Positions 8,029-11,705 of a stretch of DNA of 11,705 nucleotides are shown here, one piece after another. Below the pieces are notes generated by a model that made no database searches, was not told the origin of the DNA, and worked only from the letters and a program-made list of their open reading frames with translations. The position numbers and the translations under genes were made by a program. The DNA is from Bacteroidota bacterium (GTDB taxonomy: Bacteria; Bacteroidota; Bacteroidia; Chitinophagales; Chitinophagaceae): positions 1 through 11,705 of the forward strand of contig VBAU01000119.1 of the NCBI GenBank assembly GCA_005883855.1. Direction: 5' to 3'. Positions within the stretch are counted from its first letter, which is position 1; every line of letters starts with the position of its first letter.

Positions 8029-8090
8029 TTTATTTGCAGAGGGTCGTTATAACCCTAATTTCCGATCGTTTGCTAACCGATTTAAAATCG
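8029..8090 (+). promoter_or_regulatory. Intergenic control region upstream of the EnvC-like gene
   Basis: The 78-base gap after the lipoprotein gene holds a near-consensus -7 element, TTTATTTG (8029-8036; one mismatch to TAnnTTTG). It also holds two palindromic stretches. GTTATAAC (8046-8053) lies inside a short hairpin-capable AGGGT/ACCCT pair (8040-8056). CGATTTAAAATCG (8078-8090) is a perfect inverted repeat around one central A, ending 5 bases before the start codon. Together these suggest a separate or regulated promoter, but no -33 element is clear. Confidence 0.35.
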
Positions 8091-8095
8091 CAATC

Positions 8096-9379
8096 ATGAA
8101 GAAATTATTTGCTTTAATTGTGTTTATTTTTTCTTGCGCTGGGTTTCTCCATGCACAGGATGACAAGACACAAATGGAAAGGGAGCGACAGGAAATTCAA
8201 CAGGAACTTTCTAATCTTCAGAAGACATACAACCAGATCAAGGGCCAGCGGCACGTCACCCTGGGGCAACTAAATGTCTTGAAAAGAAAAATCGAGGTGC
8301 AGGAACAATACCTCAATAATATAAATCGCGAAATACGCTTTCTCAACGACGATATTTACAAGAGCACGCTTGAGATCAGCAGAATGCAAAGGCAGCTCGA
8401 TACTTTGAAAGCCCAATATGCACGAAGCGTTGTCTATGCCTATAAGAACCGTAGCACTTATGATTTTCTAAATTTCATTTTTTCAGCAAGCAATTTCAAT
8501 GACGCCTTAAAGAGGATTGCATACTTGAAATCATACCGTTCTTACAGGGAGCAACAGGTCAATAGCATCAAGGAGACTCAACAGCAAATAACAAAGAGAA
8601 AGCAAATGCAAATGGGCCAGATGCAGGAGAAAAAGCTAGCCATGCAAAACCAGGCCAAGCAGGTGGAAGTCCTCGAAGGCCAAAGAAAAGAAAAAGATGT
8701 AGCGGTGATGGAGCTAAAATCCAAAGAGAAAGAAGTAAAAAAGGAAATAGCGTCAAAGCAAAAGCGGGACCGCGATCTTAAAAGTGCACTCGCCGCTATT
8801 GTAAGAAGAGAAATTGAAAAGGCCAAAGAAGAGGCAAAAAGAAATGCGGCTACGTCAAAAACAACAACTGTCTCATCACCTACAGAAAACAAAGCGGCCA
8901 CTAACAAAACCGTATCGAAAGCTCCGCCGAGTTATTTGGATTTGAACGCGTCGGATGTAAAACTAAATGCAAGTTTTTCAAGCAACAAGGGAAGGCTACC
9001 CTGGCCAGTAGACAATGGCGTCGTTAGTATTCATTTCGGTCCATACCAGGTTGAAGGAACATCATTAAAGGGTGATAACCCGGGTATAACTATTGCGACT
9101 CCGTCAGCAGGGATGCCCGTGAAAGCTGTTTTTGATGGCGAAGTAGCCGGCGTATACAATATGGGTGATGGCATGGCAGTAACGTTACGACATGGCAAGT
9201 ATTTTACAACCTATAGCAATCTCACCGGGGTAGGTGTTAGCAAGGGCAGTGCAGTCTCAACGGGTCAATCGATTGGACGCGTTGGGCAGTCCGACGATGG
9301 AACCGGGGGGCAAATTGATTTCATATTGATGATCGAAAGTAAAAACGTGAATCCGGAACCGTGGCTGCGGAGAAGATGA
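8096..9379 (+). CDS. EnvC-like murein hydrolase activator (coiled coil plus degenerate LytM/M23 domain)
   Basis: This 427-residue exported protein has a signal peptide cleaved after HAQ or nearby (Ala20), a long charged coiled coil from about 25 to 245, an Ala/Thr/Lys-rich linker to about 295, and a C-terminal LytM (peptidase M23) domain from GRLPWPV (~298) to the end. The order matches EnvC, which activates N-acetylmuramoyl-L-alanine amidases at the division site rather than cutting peptidoglycan itself. The zinc-binding motifs are lost here. The expected H-x-G-x-D reads N328-P-G-I-T332, the expected H-x-H reads Q406-I-D408, and YxHL reads YSNL. It is therefore predicted to be non-enzymatic. 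It follows the DUF4292 lipoprotein after 78 bases and is convergent with bshA. An active M23 endopeptidase is argued against by the missing ligands. Confidence 0.9.
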   Translation: MKKLFALIVFIFSCAGFLHAQDDKTQMERERQEIQQELSNLQKTYNQIKGQRHVTLGQLNVLKRKIEVQEQYLNNINREIRFLNDDIYKSTLEISRMQRQLDTLKAQYARSVVYAYKNRSTYDFLNFIFSASNFNDALKRIAYLKSYRSYREQQVNSIKETQQQITKRKQMQMGQMQEKKLAMQNQAKQVEVLEGQRKEKDVAVMELKSKEKEVKKEIASKQKRDRDLKSALAAIVRREIEKAKEEAKRNAATSKTTTVSSPTENKAATNKTVSKAPPSYLDLNASDVKLNASFSSNKGRLPWPVDNGVVSIHFGPYQVEGTSLKGDNPGITIATPSAGMPVKAVFDGEVAGVYNMGDGMAVTLRHGKYFTTYSNLTGVGVSKGSAVSTGQSIGRVGQSDDGTGGQIDFILMIESKNVNPEPWLRRR

Positions 9380-9434
9380 GTAATGAGTGATAAAGTACAA
9401 GTAACGAATATGGAGCACGTCATTCACTATTCAC
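9378..9434. terminator. Weak bidirectional terminator candidate between convergent genes
   Basis: The 60-base gap between the EnvC-like gene and bshA holds GAGTAATGAGTGA (9378-9390) and TCATTCACTATTCAC (9420-9434), which are imperfectly complementary. AGTGA at 9386-9390 pairs with TCACT at 9424-9428, and the pairing extends outward past a one-base bulge (TAA with TTA). The loop is long and there is no strong T-tract, so this is a weak structure. From memory, GAGTAATGAGTGA-like intergenic sequence recurs in Bacteroidota genomes at such places. Confidence 0.28.
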
Positions 9435-9439
9435 CACCT

Positions 9440-10561
9440 TCACTTCAGGAATTTCTCATACAGCCTTTCGTATAAAGGCACGATCTTATGGATGTCGTAT
9501 TTCTTTGCATGATCCGCGGCTCTTATCTTAAAGGCTTTCAGCACATCATCATTGCGGAGGATTTCTAACGCCTGGTTAGTCATCGATTCTATGTCCTTTA
9601 CATTGCTCATATAGCCCGTGACGCCCGGAATAATTATTTCACTCAATCCGCCAACGTTGGTAGACACCACTGGAACGCCGGCGGCCATGGCTTCGAGCGC
9701 CGCGAGGCCGAAACTTTCGTATTCGGACGGAAGTAAGAACAAATCGGCAATTGCAAGAATTTCTTCTATCTGTTCCTGCTTGCCAACAAACTGAACCTGG
9801 TCACAGACACCCAGCTTTCGGCATAATTCTTCCGCTGTTTGTCGCTCCGGGCCATCACCTACAAACAAAAGTTTTGAGCGCAATTCTTTATTGACATTGT
9901 AAAATATCTGTACAACATCCTGCACTCTTTTTATTTTTCTGAAGTTGGAGGCGTGTAGCAATATCCTTTCGCCATTGGGTGCAATCACCTTTCTAAAGGC
10001 GTCAATTGGCTTTCGCATGAAACGTTGTACATCCACAAAATTGAAAATAACTTCTATCTCCTTTTCGATATTAAAGATCTTGTATGTTTCATCACGAAGG
10101 TTATTTGATACTGCGGTAATGGCATCGCTTTGATTAATCGAAAAGGCGACAACCGGTGCATACATTTTATCTCTGCCGACCAGTGTAATGTCCGTTCCGT
10201 GAAGCGTCGTTACTACAGGTATTTGTATATTTTCCTTCTTCAATATTTGCTTCGCCACGTATGCCGCCGATGCATGAGGAATAGCATAATGCACATGAAG
10301 CAAATCCAAATTGTTATTCCTGATTACATCCACCATTGTGCTGGCCAATGCAGTCTCATACGGCGGGTAATCAAATAAAGGATAAGGGGGCACCTGCACT
10401 TCGTGATAAAATATATTCGGTATAAAACCATTTAATCGTACGGGCTGCTGATAGGTGATAAAATGTACCTGGTGACTTTTTTGGGCCAATGCCTTACCTA
10501 ATTCTGTAGCCAAAACACCACTGCCTCCAAACGTAGGATAACAAACAATTCCAATTCTCAT
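9440..10561 (-). CDS. bshA: N-acetyl-alpha-D-glucosaminyl L-malate synthase BshA
   Basis: BshA is a retaining GT4-family glycosyltransferase that joins GlcNAc from UDP-GlcNAc to L-malate, the first step of bacillithiol synthesis. The 373-residue product has the usual length. The N-terminal domain starts MRIGIVCYPTFGGSGVLATE, whose glycine-rich loop contacts the nucleotide sugar. It continues with the BshA-typical LLHVHYAIPHASAAYVAK and TTLHGTDITLVGRDK blocks. The C-terminal domain has ILLHASNFRKIKRVQDVV, LLFVGDGPER and the GT4 E-x7-E region SEYESFGLAALEAMAAGVPV near residues 278-297. These blocks fit BshA better than generic sugar transferases. It is transcribed alone, convergent with the EnvC-like gene and divergent from the M28 peptidase. 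A consensus -7 element lies 21 bases upstream of the start. Confidence 0.93.
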   Translation of the reverse strand: MRIGIVCYPTFGGSGVLATELGKALAQKSHQVHFITYQQPVRLNGFIPNIFYHEVQVPPYPLFDYPPYETALASTMVDVIRNNNLDLLHVHYAIPHASAAYVAKQILKKENIQIPVVTTLHGTDITLVGRDKMYAPVVAFSINQSDAITAVSNNLRDETYKIFNIEKEIEVIFNFVDVQRFMRKPIDAFRKVIAPNGERILLHASNFRKIKRVQDVVQIFYNVNKELRSKLLFVGDGPERQTAEELCRKLGVCDQVQFVGKQEQIEEILAIADLFLLPSEYESFGLAALEAMAAGVPVVSTNVGGLSEIIIPGVTGYMSNVKDIESMTNQALEILRNDDVLKAFKIRAADHAKKYDIHKIVPLYERLYEKFLK

Positions 10562-10582
10562 ATCAATATTTTAAAAGGACAA

Positions 10583-10590
10583 CAAAACTA
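10583..10590 (-). promoter_or_regulatory. -7 promoter element of bshA
   Basis: On the minus strand this reads TAGTTTTG, an exact match to TAnnTTTG, 21 bases upstream of the bshA ATG at 10561. The expected transcription start would leave a leader of about 15 bases. The -33 element is not clear. An overlapping TATCTTAGT (10587-10595, minus) is shared with the promoter of the divergent peptidase gene. Confidence 0.5.
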
Positions 10591-10651
10591 AGATAAAAGC
10601 AATGAAAGGGCTGAAACCATAAAATGATTTTCTCCTCTTATCAAAATATCA

Positions 10652-10681
10652 TTTGTATCTTTTTCATCCTTGCTATCTTAG
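10652..10681 (+). promoter_or_regulatory. Promoter of the M28 peptidase gene
   Basis: TTTG at 10652-10655 (-33 element) and TATCTTAG at 10674-10681 (-7 element, TAnnTTTG with TTAG for TTTG) are separated by 18 bases, close to the usual Bacteroidota spacing. The coding start at 10698 is 16 bases further on, giving a short leader. Confidence 0.5.
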
Positions 10682-10697
10682 TCCAAAATTGAAGTAT

Positions 10698-11705
10698 ATG
10701 AGAAAACTTGCCCTTAACTTTCTTGCTTTCTTGATATGCACTCATATTCTCGCCCAGGACGATTCGCTGATGATCCGTCGAATCGCAGATGAAATTCTTT
10801 TACACAGCGAAGCCTATGTTAATCTTCGTGACTTAACGAAAAATATCGGCGGGCGTCTAACCGCGTCTCCGCAATTTTATAAGGCCGAGCAGTGGGGCTT
10901 AAAAATTTTAAAACAAAGTGGCGCAGATAAAACGTGGCTCCAGGAATGTATGGTCCCTCACTGGGTAAGGGGAGGAAAGGATGAGGCTAAAGCTAAGGTG
11001 AAGGGCGGGAACAGCCAGGAAAAAACATTGGATGTGCTCGCACTGGGCAATTCAATCGGGACAGGGCCAAGAGGAATCAGCGCAAATGTTGTCGAAGTAA
11101 AGTCCTTCGATGATCTGTACGCGCAAAGAGATTCCGTCAAAGGGAAAATTGTGTTTTACAATTACAAATTCAATCCGAGATTCGTGGGAGTATTTCAGGC
11201 TTATGGTGATGCAGTCAGGTACAGGAGTGATGGTGCCAGCCAGGCTGCAAAATATGGAGCGGGCGGAGTTATTGTGAGAAGTATGAGTGAGAGCACAGAT
11301 AACAACCCGCACACCGGTTCGTTGAGATATGACACTACTTTGCCAAAAATCCCTGCAGTCGCTATTGGGTTGAAGGATGCTGATTGGCTGAGTTCCACAC
11401 TTTCCAACCAAAAAGTTGATGTGTATATGAGAACTGGTGGAAAATTTTTCCCGGATACAATCGGTCATAATGTGATAGGAGAGTTAACGGGTTCCGAATT
11501 TCCCGATCAATATATTACAGTCGGCGGTCACCTGGATAGCTGGGATCCGGCGGAAGGGGCTCACGATGACGGCGCGGGTATTGTACAGACAGTCGAGGTC
11601 CTTCGCGCATTAAAAGCTACAGGATACAGGCCGAGGCATACCATTCGTTTTGTATTGTTCGCTAACGAGGAAAATGGTTTGCGCGGTGGAGCAAAATATG
11701 GAGCC
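10698..11705 (+). CDS. M28 family zinc peptidase with PA domain (3' end outside window)
   Basis: This is a probably secreted metallopeptidase of the M28 family, similar to carboxypeptidase Q/PGCP-type enzymes, which remove amino acids from small peptides. The ATG at 10698 gives MRKLALNFLAFLICTHILAQ, a signal peptide with likely cleavage near Ala19, and 336 residues before the right edge. A protease-associated (PA) domain spans roughly residues 115-255, including VKGKIVFYNYKF and YGAGGVIVRSMSE. The M28 catalytic part then begins with NVIGELTG. The visible metal-binding blocks are VGGHLDSWD (His278), HDDGAG (Asp290/291) and NEENGLRGG (Glu324/325). The rest of the catalytic domain, including the later ligands, lies beyond the window. 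I cannot tell carboxypeptidase from aminopeptidase specificity. It is divergent from bshA with no evident functional link. Confidence 0.9.
   Translation, partial: MRKLALNFLAFLICTHILAQDDSLMIRRIADEILLHSEAYVNLRDLTKNIGGRLTASPQFYKAEQWGLKILKQSGADKTWLQECMVPHWVRGGKDEAKAKVKGGNSQEKTLDVLALGNSIGTGPRGISANVVEVKSFDDLYAQRDSVKGKIVFYNYKFNPRFVGVFQAYGDAVRYRSDGASQAAKYGAGGVIVRSMSESTDNNPHTGSLRYDTTLPKIPAVAIGLKDADWLSSTLSNQKVDVYMRTGGKFFPDTIGHNVIGELTGSEFPDQYITVGGHLDSWDPAEGAHDDGAGIVQTVEVLRALKATGYRPRHTIRFVLFANEENGLRGGAKYGA

Noticed and set aside
8578..8907. 109-codon minus-strand frame rich in Phe, Leu and Ser
   Set aside because: It is the antisense of the Lys/Glu-rich coiled coil of the EnvC-like protein, which gives such composition by complementarity.
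11052..11468. 138-codon minus-strand frame
   Set aside because: It is antisense to the M28 peptidase gene, with no recognisable domain or start context.
1..11705. CRISPR array, tRNA/rRNA genes, insertion sequences, phage genes
   Set aside because: I saw no regularly spaced repeats, no tRNA-like or rRNA-like sequence and no transposase or integrase motifs; almost all DNA is explained by housekeeping and T9SS genes.

Overview
The window looks like a chromosomal segment of a member of the Bacteroidota. The evidence is a set of type IX secretion (T9SS) and gliding genes (gldJ, porU, porV) found essentially only in that phylum, a DUF4292-type lipoprotein, the bacillithiol enzyme BshA, the phylum's promoter signature (a -7 element TAnnTTTG) and the lack of clear Shine-Dalgarno sequences. 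I cannot place it more finely. Nothing points to a phage, plasmid, transposon, CRISPR array or RNA gene.

Layout. (1) Positions 1-1333, minus strand: gldJ, a lipoprotein of the gliding/T9SS machinery, cut at its 3' end by the window edge. (2) A 183-bp divergent spacer with an AT-rich inverted repeat. (3) Positions 1517-4899, plus: porU, the gingipain-fold sortase of the T9SS, split into two reading frames by a single -1 shift near 3949-4006. (4) Positions 4983-6164, plus: porV, the outer-membrane shuttle partner of PorU, with its own TATATTTG promoter and a clear rho-independent terminator. (5) Positions 6237-9379, plus: ispF (isoprenoid precursor synthesis), dut (dUTPase), a DUF4292 lipoprotein and an EnvC-like coiled-coil/LytM protein whose metal-binding residues are degenerate. 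(6) Positions 9440-10561, minus: bshA, convergent with the EnvC-like gene. (7) A 136-bp divergent spacer with promoters facing both ways. (8) From 10698 to the right edge, plus: an M28 zinc peptidase with a PA domain, missing its 3' end.

How the genes work together. GldJ, PorU and PorV belong to one export and surface-attachment system: PorV carries CTD-tagged cargo from the translocon to PorU, which removes the C-terminal signal and attaches the cargo to the cell surface, while GldJ belongs to the periplasmic lipoprotein part of the machinery. IspF and Dut are housekeeping enzymes. The DUF4292 lipoprotein and the EnvC-like protein probably act in the cell envelope, the latter as an amidase activator in cell separation. 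BshA and the M28 peptidase are independent units.

I see no undescribed multi-gene system. The points most worth checking are the porU frameshift, the paired TATCTTAGT motifs between bshA and the peptidase, the inverted repeat ahead of gldJ, and the compact dut-DUF4292-envC arrangement.
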